NCBI GenBank assembly: GCA_005406025.1
Contig: BGZK01000903.1
Coordinates: 186,001 to 250,000 of the forward strand
DNA length: 64,000 bases
Source of the DNA: Eumeta japonica
Lineage: Eukaryota; Arthropoda; Insecta; Lepidoptera; Psychidae
Direction: 5' to 3'
The position numbers and the translations under genes were made by a program. Position 1 is the first letter of the stretch. Each line of letters opens with the position of its first letter. The notes beneath the pieces were generated by a model that had not been told where the DNA came from, did no database searches, and saw only the letters and a program-made list of their open reading frames with translations. Shown here piece by piece: positions 33,701 through 45,170 of this stretch.

Positions 33701-34235
33701 TCCTTTTCTTCAACGCAATCAAAGAAAATGACTTTACTAAAAACTGAGTAGGTAAATATATGAACATGGTTAACAGAGTTGCCACATCAAAAATGCAGTT
33801 ATAATGTTTCTTTGTCAAATCTTTGTTGTTCAATTAGAAACTACTAAGTTGATAATCGAGATAATACTTTTGGCACGAAACAACATTTAATGACCAACTA
33901 TTTCGTCTTCACCTTGATAGATTTATTACAATCAACCAAAATTTATTTTGTTGGGTTTAAAATTGACGCACGTCCCATTTCTGCGGACAGTTTGCTTAAT
34001 CTAAAGATTACCTTGTAATGATTTTGTCAATAATTTATTACGTGTTTTGGTTTTCATATATGATATCTGAATCTTAAGCAAACGAAACAAAACCTTAAAA
34101 AGCTTTATAATTACGGGTAATGACAGAAAGCCTGCGTAGGTTTTTTGAGTAGAATATTTCTTGCTTTGCTGAATGTCCTCTCACATTTAGCCTTTGAATG
34201 GGGCAAAGATAAAACACCCTATGCCATTCTTAAGA
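33701..34235 (-). pseudogene. Module F copy 2 with hAT dimerisation-domain remnant
   Basis: Minus strand at 34235-34120 reads GVLSLPHSKAKCERTFSKAR then NILLKKPTQAF: the LPHSxAxxERxFS signature of hAT C-termini. After about 50 nt of other sequence, MKTKTRNKLLTKSLQGNL (about 34000-34060) matches the next segment of the same domain. Stops and frame changes separate them. Module F copy 1 (10645-11230) holds the second segment too, so the remnant predates duplication of the macro-repeat. Confidence 0.7.
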
Positions 34236-34699
34236 GGTATATAAAATAGAAAGTTTTATAGTTGAGTTTTTTCAAATGTGTCACCCAAAAGAAAATGAAA
34301 GTTGGGTTATTCATAAAAATTGAAACTGGTTAAAAGTAAAATAATGAAGAAATATATACTAGGAACATTGTCCCAAAACTCATCGGGGCTCATGATCGAT
34401 GTCCACATTTTTGGTTTTACATATTCATGACAGTACTCCAAAACACGGATTACAGTGTAATACACATGCCTCTACAGTAGGTGGTGAGTTACTGGAGAAT
34501 ACAGTATTTTTACAACTGGTACAGTTGCGAACACCGATACCTAGTCATAGCGTATAATATATTTAATACGGACTTTTTACTGTACATAGTCACATACTAC
34601 GTAGTAAAGTGAAACTGGAATTCAAATTCAAAACAGAACAGCGATCGTCACTGAAAAAAATATAGTTGCCGTAAACTCAATACCAGATATAACAATAAA
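34236..34699. other. Spacer, nothing recognised
   Basis: AT-rich, no frames or matches of note. Confidence 0.35.
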
Positions 34700-35819
34700 C
34701 TGAGTTCACATGTCAGTCGACTAAGGAAAGTCACAAATTCATTTGGAGGGCTCTGTGTGCGCATGCGCAATGAGGTGCCTGCGCACAGCGCTGACGCATC
34801 CACTACAGCGGCGATCAATGGCGGGGATGGAGTGGGGCACTCGCTGCGGCTACACGCCCGGTACACCCGGTATAGATCAGGCTCATTCAAAATTGTGTAA
34901 ATTTATCACACACGCGATAACATCTAACATTGACCAAGCACTGGTATTTATTATCAATTCCGAATATTTAGAACAAATATCCATGGGCATGGGCGGCTCG
35001 ATCTCTTTCCGGTTTATTTGTTTTGGCTTGTTAAAGAATCCAATTTCTTGCTCGTTCTTCTTGAGGGAAAACTGCCTGAGAAAAAGTTCAAAAAATACGA
35101 CGTATCTCAAGTGCTATTTTGTAACCTATTAAATAAAGACATTTTCAATGTGAATTTTATGATACAATTTGATATGACACTAACTAAAATAGGAATTTTA
35201 ATGTATGTATTAGGCGCGCAGTTTTGTGCTTTCGAATTGAGAAAAGTATTTCTAAACATTAGTCTAAAGCAGTGATAGCGATAGCTATTGTAAAAGGCAA
35301 ATCATCAGCAAATTGACTGTTCTATAATTGTAATTAAAGTAAATACATCCTTAACAGATAGGTGTAATCCTCATGGTTTTATTATTAGATATTTGAATAT
35401 AATTTAAATCTAATTGTAGAAAATACTTGGAGACCGTAGAGAAATATTTGAAAAATGATAGAAGAGTACTCTCTGACACTCATATTGTTATGTAATTATT
35501 TCTAACCATTTGAATAGCGATTAAAGGAATTGGTGCCAGAAACCTTGCGTTCTGCGTTACAACACGGTTCCGCGGGTGCAGCGCGCCAGCCGTGCGCCGG
35601 CGCCGGGCACGGTGACGAATGGGATTTTTGATGAATCTTCTATTTAGCCTGCTCTGTTTACCCGATTCTCTTACATCACTCGATCTTGCTGACAATTTCA
35701 GTCTTCTATGAACGACATAACCGTGTTGACGTGAGTCACATTGGAACGAACTGGTTTTAATAAGAGTATTATAAAGGCATATTGAAATAATGCGAAACCA
35801 TTTCTATGTTTCGTCATAC
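34700..35819. repeat. Module G, copy 1
   Basis: Matches 52625-53990: TTTGGAGGGCTCTGTGTGCG, CATGCGCAATGAGGT, CACTCGCTGCGGCTACA, CCGGTATAGATCAGGCTCAT, TTCTTGCTCGTTCTTCTTGA, CAGTTTTGTGCTTTCG, then ACTCTCTG and GATTCTCTTACATCACT. Frames of 129 and 85 codons (34743-35132, 35018-35275) are not kept in copy 2. Confidence 0.75.
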
Positions 35820-36186
35820 ACATGTCTACACATACATATACGTGTATACATATGACGTTCTACGATAATTCCTCTTTCCATTGGGAGTATTTCTGAGATT
35901 AGTCCGAACAAACACAAACTTTGTGTTTGTCCGTCCGAAAGATATTCGTTATTATTTTACTGAAAACCATGAAAGTTTAGTGCATATAATTATCTGTTTG
36001 TTCTCAAAGAGAAAGTTTTTATGCAATCTGTTTTATCTTTCATTCGTTTTATACAAAACTCCGACTTCGTCCATGGTTTCTACTATAGAATAGAACTATT
36101 ACACCGATTATCACTAACACAAAACCGAATTATCCTTGAGTAATATTAGACTAGTAGAAAGAGTAATTTAGAAAAGGCATTTGTCC
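35820..36186. repeat. Module M1, copy 2
   Basis: As copy 1, ending at GAAAAGGCATTTGTCC, where MITE-2 has inserted. The frame at 35881-36093 partly matches 11929-12129 (FVRPKDIRYYFTEN) only because the DNA is duplicated. Confidence 0.75.
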
Positions 36187-36611
36187 TAAGCTTGTTGAAA
36201 TAATATCGATACATCAATATATCGATATTATTTTTTCGATGTATCGATATTTTTGAGCGATATTTAATGTTTAGTTACATCGATATAAAATTCCAAGTAT
36301 CGAAAAGATATAAAAATCGATATTTTTTATGATCAAAAAATCCTAAAAAGGAATAATTTTTTGTATACTAATATTTTTTTTTAAATTACATTTTATGTTT
36401 TTGGTCGACTCGGCTTTATAATTTGGTACCAACTTAAGTTGGTTTTTAAGTTGGCAACTCTGTCGGACAGACAGAGTCTATTTCAATTGTCCGTCCGTAT
36501 TATTACAACGACTGACTTATATATTATAATCTCAACGCGTGCGTATTTCTGCACTTGAGTGCCTACCTAAATCTCAAACAATGAATAACCAATTCACGTA
36601 AACAAAATAAT

Positions 36612-36800
36612 TTGAAAATTGCAGTGGATTTCTGTTTTATGTCTATGTTCTATGGATCTTTTTCACAAAAAATAAACAATCAAAACGTATCTTGTAATCT
36701 GTGTGGAAAAACATATAAAACCAGAGGTAATACGGCAAATTTAGCTGTATATCTAAAAAATAATCATCACCATGCGTTTTTGATTAGTATTTATCTGGTC
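36612..36800 (+). pseudogene. hAT BED zinc-finger remnant
   Basis: Reading KINNQNVSCNLCGKTYKTRG then NTANLAVYLKNNHHHAF: the two Cys and the paired His of a BED finger with typical spacing (consensus CxxCxK..KT.GNT.NL..HLK..H), but the conserved His of the HL pair is Tyr-Leu here. The frame runs on into MITE-1 and is meaningless there. It is the N-terminal DNA-binding part of the transposase that once mobilised the TAGGGATG family; the core is gone. Confidence 0.75.
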
Positions 36801-36807
36801 ATGTACG

Positions 36808-37400
36808 TAGGGATGCAAACGATACATCGATTTTTTTCTAACATCGATGTATCGTTCATAAACATCGATGTTTTAACATCGATGTTGAAACCCAAAACAT
36901 CGACGATACATCGTTCTTTATGAGCGATGTTTTATGAACGATATTTTATCATAGCGTTATCTTCCGTTGAAATTGAATTTTACTAAACCACTAGAAAAAT
37001 CCACCAGCCACTAGAAGTAATTTTTCGCCACTAAATGGACAGTCAAAACCACCAGTTTTGGTTGAAAATCTACCAGGCACCAGGTTGTCAAAATTGTTAT
37101 TTTTAAATTCTCTATTGAAGAAATAAATATAAAAATATGTTTAATTGCTACTTTTACTTTTTTTTTTCTGTTAAAACAGTAAGTGTGAAAACAAAAACTT
37201 TGTAAATTAATATAAATATGTTCGATTATTGTACTTGCTTGTTTTATTTCTGTTAAAAAATAATATTTATTCGATATATAAATGGTGATAAAGAACATCG
37301 AAAAAACATCAATACATCGTTCATAAACCTCGATGTTTTCGACATCGATGTTTCACTTTTGAAAACATCGATGTTTTTTAAGAGCGACGTTGCATCCCTA
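36808..37400. mobile_element. hAT MITE-1, complete copy, 593 bp
   Basis: Ends TAGGGATGCAAACG and CGTTGCATCCCTA with a perfect 8-bp duplication CATGTACG (36800-36807 and 37401-37408). The first 130 bp are dense in ATCGATG/CGATACATCG palindromes; 36963-37090 is an inverted piece of the hAT-A left end. The short MITE-2 near 21725 has the flanking sequence without it. Confidence 0.95.
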
Positions 37401-37553
37401 CATGTACGATGATTGAACTAGATTAGGCCAAGTAAATTAATTTTTAGAGCGCCAATATTCTCCGTCAAATCATACCGATATATCGATAATTTTTAATAAA
37501 AATATCGAAATTTTCAAGAAATATCGATACTTTATTGCATTTCGCTATCCCTA

Positions 37554-37850
37554 ATTTGCCGCGGCTTTTTATCGATAGAGGTATCGGAATCCAAAACGGG
37601 ACGGAAGCTAAATCAAGAGCCAGGGCCGGGGCCGACAGCGAGTGTCAGAGCGGGGTTAGAATCAGGAGCACGACTGAGCTCGAAATCAGAATCAGGACCG
37701 GGACTGACATTAAATGTGAGAACTAGATTGAATTAACAGCAAGGTCGTTATGTATAAAAAAGTAACACATTCTGTGGCCACTCGAGCGAAGCCGCCGACG
37801 GAAGGTTAGGTTACAGCTATTATTAGTCGTATGATTCATTTATAATATTA
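37554..37850. repeat. Module M2, copy 2
   Basis: Resumes after MITE-2: ATCGATAGAGGTATCGGA, GACGGAAGCTAAATC, GCGAGTGTCAGAGCGGGGTT, and CGAGCGAAGCCGCCGACGGA. More diverged than copies 1 and 3; the plus frame ends early. Confidence 0.7.
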
Positions 37851-40500
37851 TAGTATATTTCACTTTCAAGACTATAAAAGTCTACAAAAATTTATGGTAT
37901 TACATGTTCACATCTCACGAAGACGTCCAAAATCAAAGCGGTTGGTCATGTTGTTCTTCGTAACATGAGACGCTACAAAACATCAACTGCGACATCTGTT
38001 GAATTTATTTGAAACAAAATTGTGAAAAATATTATTATATGTAGATGGCGTTAAACGCTACTCTAATTTTCTTTGACATTTCGTAACTAGAGCGATTTTA
38101 AACTACATTATCGACGGAGCATAAATTAATACGAATTGAGAAATTAAGAAAAAAATCGGGATGATTCCCTAGAACAAGTTGGGATTGTACCGACATATTT
38201 TTACTTTGTACATAATGAAATACGTTATGGGGTTTGCGACATCTGTCTCTGAGTGTTAGTACTATTATAGCGTAGGAACTACTAGAGGGCGCTGTCACTG
38301 CAAGTTTTTGGGTTTACAATTTGTTTTTGGTGCAAATACGATTTCTTCAACATTTTGTTTTTGTCTAAATGGTGGGCTGTGATGTCGTCGAAGACCATCG
38401 CGAAAACGTTAATAGATAACATAGAGATTCAAAATATTTCATTCTTTAATCGATACATCGTTAAGTGATAATATCATTAGTGACGCTCCGGCGTATCACA
38501 CTAAATCAGGCGCCTTGTTAGCTTGTTACCTACATAATTACGTTTGTGAGGCATCGTAGTCTCCTTAGTGGGTAAGCAATATATAGCAATTGCAAAGATT
38601 AAATTTAAGCATGTACTGAAATGTGGCTTTCAGGGTTCCGTACCCAAAGGGTGGCAACGGGACCCTATTACTAGGCCTCCGCTCTCCGTTAGTCTGTCAC
38701 ATTTTTTGAATTGTGATAGATAGAGACTTTACCTTTGTGTATATAGGTACTATGGCCGCTATAACAACAAACGACAAAAAATAAATTTAAAAGTCAAAGG
38801 GTGTCCCCATGAAAGGAACGTGTTTTCTTCGATGTTATTTATTTTACTAAACCCTTTCTTTACCGGCAAAGTGTTCATTGTCTACAAAGTGACAGTCTGC
38901 ATGAACATCGTAACATTACTGATGCTCGTTCTGAAATATGACTGATTCTTGTTTGTGTTAAGTACCAACACGTTTTGAAGTAAGTATCTGTTTGACCACA
39001 GGTCCAGTGCCTGCTGTAGTGCATCATGTATTCGTATTTAATGCACATCGCAATATTTATATGTTTAAATGTTGATTAACTTTCTGTATCATTGGCAAAT
39101 ATTTAATCGAAAGCATTTTTTTAATACGCAAATTCTAGATTTATTTCCTATTTGGGATAGACATTACTTAATTTATTGCAGTGTTTTTCGCTAATAAGTC
39201 CTTTTTAGTGGATTTTTTTTAGGATTATGGATGGATTATTGGCTTATGTACTACATATTGGTTCAATGATTGATCGAATTTGATATTTGGCTAATATAAC
39301 TTACAATAACATCATAAATTGAATTCTTATCGATTTTAATTATTCTCTCATTTTATTCGGTGTTGCCAGTCCTAGTTGAAATCTTTCTAATATAAATGAA
39401 AAAAAGATATTTTAATAAATTACAGAATCATATTACCAGCAACGATCTGTGTCCGCTTCAGTTTGCGTGAATTAAAATTCATAAGCAATCATCACCGACT
39501 GTTTTGTTCCTGATCATGGTTCTGTGCTCTATTCCAATACCGATTACAGTGTCTGTCTTGGTCTTCCCTTTGAAGTTGCTGCTATTATTGCCGTATTTAT
39601 ACAACTATAATTTTAAATATCTAGATATGTAAAATATACGCAATCCCATATTCTAGGAGAGACATCTAAGCATAGATTTGTATCTGCACATAGGTCCTTT
39701 TGATATCTGATAGAGGAAGGAGTGGGCTAGTGGATAGGGGCGGAGCTGATGGAGGATGGTTGTGGAGTTATAAAGGGAGTATGGGTCGCCGGAACTCTCA
39801 CTCACTGGACGATACCCAAACATGGAAACTGTTATTTCAAGCCCACTCCTTGTTATGTGAGAGTGTGGTGTTGCACCGATTGACCTGAATCATTTACATG
39901 CTACAGCCAAATCGAACCAACCATGGCTCTATCACAATTCATGGCTACGGCTTATATACCACGCTACCAGAAGTTATCTGGCTGTCGATAATTAGCAACC
40001 CGCCCAGGCTTCGAACTTATAGCGGTAATTACCTATAGCCTGAGGACTTCTGGTGGATGGATAGGAGCGGTCATGAGAGGAAATTCTGGCATATATCTAT
40101 AGATACAGTGTCTTTCTACGCCCAAAAAATGGTTAACTTTTAGGGCAAACACGACACAAAAATGCCATTTATTTTGATAGAACCATGCCATGCTTGTAGG
40201 GTTCCCCTGCATTTTCACGGACTGTAATGTTTTATATAGAGGGCATAATCCGTCATTAGGATAGCCTGCCTGTACCTCGATCGTTATTGATTATATATAT
40301 AGAGAATGGATTTTATCAGGCAGTTTTTTCACAAATATTTCTAATATCCTTTTCTCTTGGAAAAACCTTGTTAAAAAACTATAACAGGAATGTCTCATTG
40401 AAAATATACTTATATATAATATGAAATTATACAGACACAACCCTAATAAATACTCGGCCAGAATGCAAACACGTGCGCGATCTATTTGAGCTACCGATGC
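37851..40500. repeat. Macro-repeat module B, copy 2
   Basis: Most complete B copy together with 45776-48430. Landmarks: GCGACATCTGTTGAATTTAT (37990), TAGATGGCGTTAAACGCTAC, ACTAGAGGGCGCTGTCAC (38281), GACCATCGCGAAAACGTTAA (38390), GTTCCGTACCCAAAGGGTGG (38635) to CCGCTATAACAACAAACGAC (38756), GAGGAAGGAGTGGGCTAGTG (39713), CACGCTACCAGAAGTTATCT (39959), CCTGTACCTCGATCGTTATT (40269) and ACTATAACAGGAATGTC. Non-coding. Confidence 0.85.
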
Positions 40501-40619
40501 AATAACTTCGACAAGCGATATCCTAGCGAATTGTTAGTGCCGTTTACCTGCTTTGTGTGAGTGTTTATTAATTGTATTTTGTTATTAAACTTATCGAACG
40601 AAAAGTAAACGAAAAAGAT

Positions 40620-42060
40620 GTCTGGTGGAAAGAAACGAAAAGTAGATGCAGAGGGTCGCCAGTTTCAACAAAAATTAACTGAACAATTATTTTTTATCTT
40701 GCACATGATAAGCCTATTTGTTTGCTGTGTTCCATTTCAGTGATGAAAGAATTCAATATGAAGAGACATTACTCAACTAAGTATTCTCAGTTGGACTCAC
40801 TGACAGGACAAATAAGAAAAGACAAAATTCAGAACCTTATCGCAAATGTGGAAAAACAATAGCAAATGTTTCATAAACAAAGAACATAATTTAATAATAT
40901 TGTGAAAGCTAGTTTTATAATTAGCCCTGAATTGGTAAGTCATTAAAACCATTTGCTGAAGGAGAATTTATCAAGGTGTGTACGTTAAAAGTTTGCAGTG
41001 TTTTGCAGTGTCCCGAAAAGAAAATTGAAATTGAAAAAAATTTGTTAGTAAAGACGAACCGTTCTCCGACGTATAGAAATGATAGCTAATGGTATTAAAA
41101 CAAAATTGACTGGCCGTATGGCTAGTTTTGAATCATTTTCCATAGTAACAAACGAGAGCACCGATTTGTCTGACACAGCTAAACTGGCTATATTTATTCG
41201 AGGTGTAGATAAAGAGTTCAGTTACTTGCTTTACAACCGCTAAAACAAACCACTACAGGGGAGGACATTTTTAATGAAGTTCAAAAGGTATTCACAAGTT
41301 TTAGCTTGCCATGATCAAAATTAGTTGAAGTATTCACAGATGGTGTATCTTCTGTGGTCGGCTCACGTAAAGGTTTCACAGGAATTTGCAATGAAAAAGC
41401 AACTGAATGAAAGGTGCAAAAAGATGATTTGATAGTCCTTCATTACGTTATCCGCCAACAGAACTCTGTGTTCTAAAACCATTAGACTCCAGCATGTCAT
41501 GAATGTGGTAGTGAAAACCATCAATCCTATTCGGACGCGAGGGCTTAACCATCGTCAGTTCATGGCGTTTTTGGATGAAATATCAGACGAATATGACGAC
41601 GTAACATATTATTGTGTAACATATTACGCTCTCTGCCTATGAAAATATTGCTTATTCTCAACACGCTGAAGAACTCAAGTTACTGTCGGAGCAATTTTTG
41701 AACAGATTTAACGATTTCAAAAACATGAAAGATTATTTCAATTTATTTGCTACTCCAACAAAAAGTAATGTACAAAATGTTCCAATACTCTTGCAAATGG
41801 AATTGATCGATATTCAAAAATACTCACTCTTAAAATCTAAATTTGAAGACGTGAAATAGTGTGATTTCTACAAAAAATACCTCAAAGAAAGCCATTTTCC
41901 GCAGCTTAGAAAAGTCGCAAGAAGGTTAATTTGTGCGTTTGACTGTACTTACAATGAATCAAAACATCATACAAAACTGACTGACGATAATTTAGAATAT
42001 TCTTTACGTCTTTGTATCAGTGGAATTAATCCAGGATTTAATTATAATGTTGTACTTATT
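40620..42060 (+). pseudogene. GTF2IRD2-type hAT transposase, broken
   Basis: Opens MSGGKKRKVDAEGRQFQQKL with TEQLFFI, then pieces in several frames: MKEFNMKRHYSTKYSQ-like finger end, DSLTGQIRKDKIQNLIANVE, MIANGIKTKLTGRMASFESF, TNESTDLSDTAKLAIFIRGV, TDGVSSVVGSRKGFTGICNE, KTINPIRTRGLNHRQFMAFL, SEQFLNRFNDFKNMKDYFNL, LQMELIDIQKYSLLKSKFED and finally DDNLEYSLRLCISGINPGFN. This is the order of the hAT proteins related to GTF2IRD2 repeat-domain protein 2. The RW segment and part of the middle are deleted, the usual Asp of FDESTD is Asn (TNESTD), and stops are frequent. A right end like GGTTGCCCATACCTG reaches 42247; the left end is not clear. Confidence 0.88.
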
Positions 42061-42247
42061 TTATTCATTTAATTTTGTTATTTTATTAAAGTGTATTATA
42101 ATAACATTGTCGTATTATTTTATGACTGATATCTATCGCTAAAAATTATGAACACTACTTTAAAATGCACTAGTTTTGAACGCGGCCCGCGAACGTATTC
42201 GCACACTAAAGTTTGGCCCACGACATGTCAAAGGTTGCCCATACCTG

Positions 42248-42600
42248 CCCTAGAACAAGTGTAGAGTACATATTTTAAACTTCATACAAAACGAAATATG
42301 TTATGGGGTTTGCGACATCTACCCGTCAGCATTAGGACTATTACGGAAAAAGGTTAGCATACAAACCACTAGAGGGCGCTACCACTGCAATTTAGTGAGT
42401 AATTTTGCTTTTGAATATAAATAATACACTATTGTGATGCTATTGTGATTAACTTTTATTATATGTTTTTGTCTGTTAGGCAGTGAGGTCGACCTACACC
42501 ATTGTGATATATTAATTGATAATAAAGATATCTAAAATATTTCATAACTTAATTAATAATCTCGTTAAGTAATTATATAGATAGTCACGCTTAGGCCTAG
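42248..42600. repeat. Fragment of module B
   Basis: Starts CCCTAGAACAAG, the same point as CCCTAGAACAAGTTGGGA in other B copies, so the hAT to the left inserted there. Keeps GGGGTTTGCGACATCTAC and CACTAGAGGGCGCTACCACT. The B sequence that should lie left of the hAT is missing. Confidence 0.7.
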
Positions 42601-43199
42601 GTGAGCTGGGGGCGCACCGGCCGCCTTTAGTTGTCGGCAACATTTACACTTCGATTAAACTCTCTCGACTTGCGAAGTGCGTCTAAAAATGAATCCCTTT
42701 GTTCGCCGCCTATTCCGAACAGCGTTTTCGATAACAACGTAACGTATTAGTGTCGTGTTCACTTGTACATACATAGGCCATTTAACACATAGTCCGCGAC
42801 CTTACAATAATATTAAAAAAAAGCAGTGTGATGCATATTATATTAATATATCTATGGTGTGATGCATTTTTTGAAATTGATTTTCGTTATAATTCTGTTA
42901 CATTTTTTTTTAATAATTTGGTTTTCATTACTTGCCAACATATTAAATTTATTTATAAAGTTTTAAACTTAGTGCTAAAATTATGTTTTTTTTTTTTTAA
43001 TTATACCTTTGTTTTTTTCCACCAAATCCATATTTGTATATAAATAACCATTACTTCTCTTAAATTCAAATTTTACGACGTGTATTCCATTCACAAGTCG
43101 GCCACCAAAGTATATATTATAGTATATGTTCTAGTTTGAACTCACACGCGGTTGGCTGACAACGGATAATTGTCGGCCACTACAGTTGCCGGTTGACAA
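42601..43199. other. AT-rich spacer, nothing recognised
   Basis: Contains T-rich runs and a 71-codon frame (42828-43043) of hydrophobic low-complexity sequence, which I do not call. Two TTGTCGGC words (42633 and 43168) may be element ends but are not supported further. Confidence 0.35.
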
Positions 43200-44140
43200 A
43201 AGGTAACTAAAATTCAGAAACAATAATTACGTGCTGTTTTCGTCCCTGATCACGGTTTTCTCTCCATTTCTATACCGATTCCGATGACTATCTTGATGTC
43301 CCCTGAATGTAGTTGCTATTTTTCTCATATGTATACAATATTATTTACATCTACACCAAATTTTATTATACCCTGTTCAGCTTCAAAACTCAAGTCTGTA
43401 CGAACAAACAAACGTACACTCAATTTCATTTACAATATTTACTAATTAAGTTTGTTATTTCACAATTTTCTCACAAATCCAATTGGGCCAGTGCGTCACC
43501 GGGTAACAAGCTACAACGTTGCATGTTTGTGTCTGGGACTGCATGTTTTTTACAAAAAGAAGACTTGAAACAGCATCAAAACGATTTCTTCAACATTTTA
43601 TTCTTAGAACTTTTATGACTTGAAAATTTGGTCACCTGACCATCAAGTGTCGCGTGAGTAACCCAGTGTGACCAACAATATGGTGCTCCATATGCATGAA
43701 TGAGCAGTGACTGTATCCTTTATCATGTTTATAATAAAGAATATTTATTATTATTATATATATAATACATAAATATTTGTATGTTCACGAAAACACAATA
43801 CAAAGATTCGTGTATTCGTGAACAATACACGAATCTTTGTATTGTTTTATTTTATTTAAGACTAGAAAATTTTTCATAAACATTGCCGTTTATCGGCATA
43901 AAAAGAAATGAATAATAATTGGCATCGAACACATGAATGACAATTAATTCCATACACGAGCGAAGCGAAGAATTTAGTAATATACATGGGATGGAATCTA
44001 TTATGCATCTTTTCGCAATCATTCATAATCACCGCTGTTTTTAGAACAACTTTGCTAAAGTGATTATAAATAAAATTTATCATCGAAAATATACTTACAA
44101 ATAATATAAAACAATATACACGCAACCCTAGTTAACGCTC
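43200..44140. repeat. Partial module A/B mosaic with a palindrome
   Basis: The first half follows module A (CGTCCCTGATCACGG, CTTGATGTCCCCTGAATG, ACTAATTAAGTTTGTTATTT, CAGTGCGTCACC as at 5890). The second half (44020-44140, CATCGAAAATATACTTACAA) follows the end of module B. Frames of 101 and 83 codons here (43313-43618, 43874-44125) are not kept in other copies. Confidence 0.65.
43795..43845. repeat. Perfect 22-bp inverted repeat, 7-nt loop
   Basis: Left arm 43795-43816 and right arm 43824-43845 are exact reverse complements around CGTGAAC. The right arm is the normal module A sequence (CGAATCTTTGTATTGTT, compare 51973 and 58078), so the left arm is an added inverted copy. Confidence 0.95.
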
Positions 44141-44689
44141 GCGATGCCCCATGTACGTAACGAACTTGATTTCTGTCCCGGGCTCAGGTTATGCAATGTA
44201 TTATTTTTTAAGAATTTATCTAATCACTTAACTACAAATGACACTTGAATTTGTCAATGATGTAAAGGACGCCAATGGTTTTATTAAAGTAGTCTTTGAT
44301 TTTCCACGTGTTCCCCTTATCCCTAAATAAACAAGGCAGACTAATGCAATTTTCGCGTACATGATACATGAATTGTTATTTACAGACTTGCAGATTGTTG
44401 ACTGTCAGGATAAGTTTCACTTTAAAATCTTAGAGCAGCAGCAATGTCATCTCCGCAAATCGTCCAACAGTAAATCATGTTTGCATATTCAATATCAGTG
44501 TTATTAAACACTCATATTGATCACTCACAATCTTAGTTTCAAAAACTTCAATATCGTAAACGTAACATTTATAACAAAATACCCAAAATTTCTTGAAAGG
44601 ACCGCGCGCAGCGCGAATTAGCGGCGGCACGCACGATCACCGGGGCGCGACCGGCCCGCACTTCGTGAACGCGCTTGGGGGCCCGGCGT
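44141..44689. other. Spacer with a GC-rich patch
   Basis: 44605-44700 is strongly GC-rich (GCGGCGGCACGCACGATCAC, GGGGCGCGACCGGCCCGCAC) in AT-rich surroundings. No gene recognised. Confidence 0.35.
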
Positions 44690-45009
44690 GACACGCGTCC
44701 TTCAGCAAGGCCGCAAGGTTCGTACATTTTCAGAACACGTTCTAAGCTATTTTTCTCAGAAACAGCTACTTCAATGACTATGGTTTCTTTGGCAAAGTTG
44801 TTCTAAGAAAAAAAGGAGATTATAAATAATAAGTACTATCGCACGAAACCGTGCATTTTATCGTGACAAAAAAATACGTTGTCTTTGTAAAAGTATCTAC
44901 ATACTTAATATTATCGAAATCGGTCCGGTCTCATCCCACGAGCAAATGTTCCCAAAAATGATCTCGTAAAGCTGTCTAATTTGCTGCAGCTGCTCAGACG
45001 CGACAAAAT
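44690..45009. repeat. Partial module E, then a fragment of module A
   Basis: 44690-44840 repeats the AAGCTATTTTTCTCAGAAAC...AAAAGGAGATTAT section of module E. 44930-45009 (TTGCTGCAGCTGCTCAGACG) matches 24965-25020 of module A. Confidence 0.6.
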
Positions 45010-45170
45010 ATTTTTTTATGTATATACCTATGACCTTCCTAGATAATCCCTCTTTCCATTGGCAGAGTTTCTGAGATTAGTCCGAACAAACACGAACTTT
45101 GGGTTTGATGTTGGTCGTTCGAATGGTATTCGTCATAATTTGACCGAAGACCATGAAAGTTAGTGTGTAT
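45010..45170. repeat. Module M1, copy 3, truncated
   Basis: CCTCTTTCCATTGGCAGAGT to GACCGAAGACCATGAAAGTT as in other copies, then homology stops abruptly at about 45170. Confidence 0.65.

Larger units (their letters stand above)
36187..37553. mobile_element. hAT MITE-2, long form with BED remnant, carrying MITE-1
   Basis: The right end is TTTCGCTATCCCTA (to 37553); the left end TAAGCTTGTTGAAA is a mutated TAGGGATGTCGAAA. Flanks ATTTGTCC (36179-36186) and ATTTGCCG (37554-37561) each differ by one base from ATTTGCCC at the empty site in copy 4 (near 54411). The interior follows 21222-21886 but also keeps a BED-finger segment (36660-36790) lost there, so it is closer to the parent element. MITE-1 sits inside at 36808-37400. 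Confidence 0.85.

Noticed and set aside
34743..35275. Gene in module G
   Set aside because: The 129- and 85-codon frames are interrupted in the second copy of module G at 52625.
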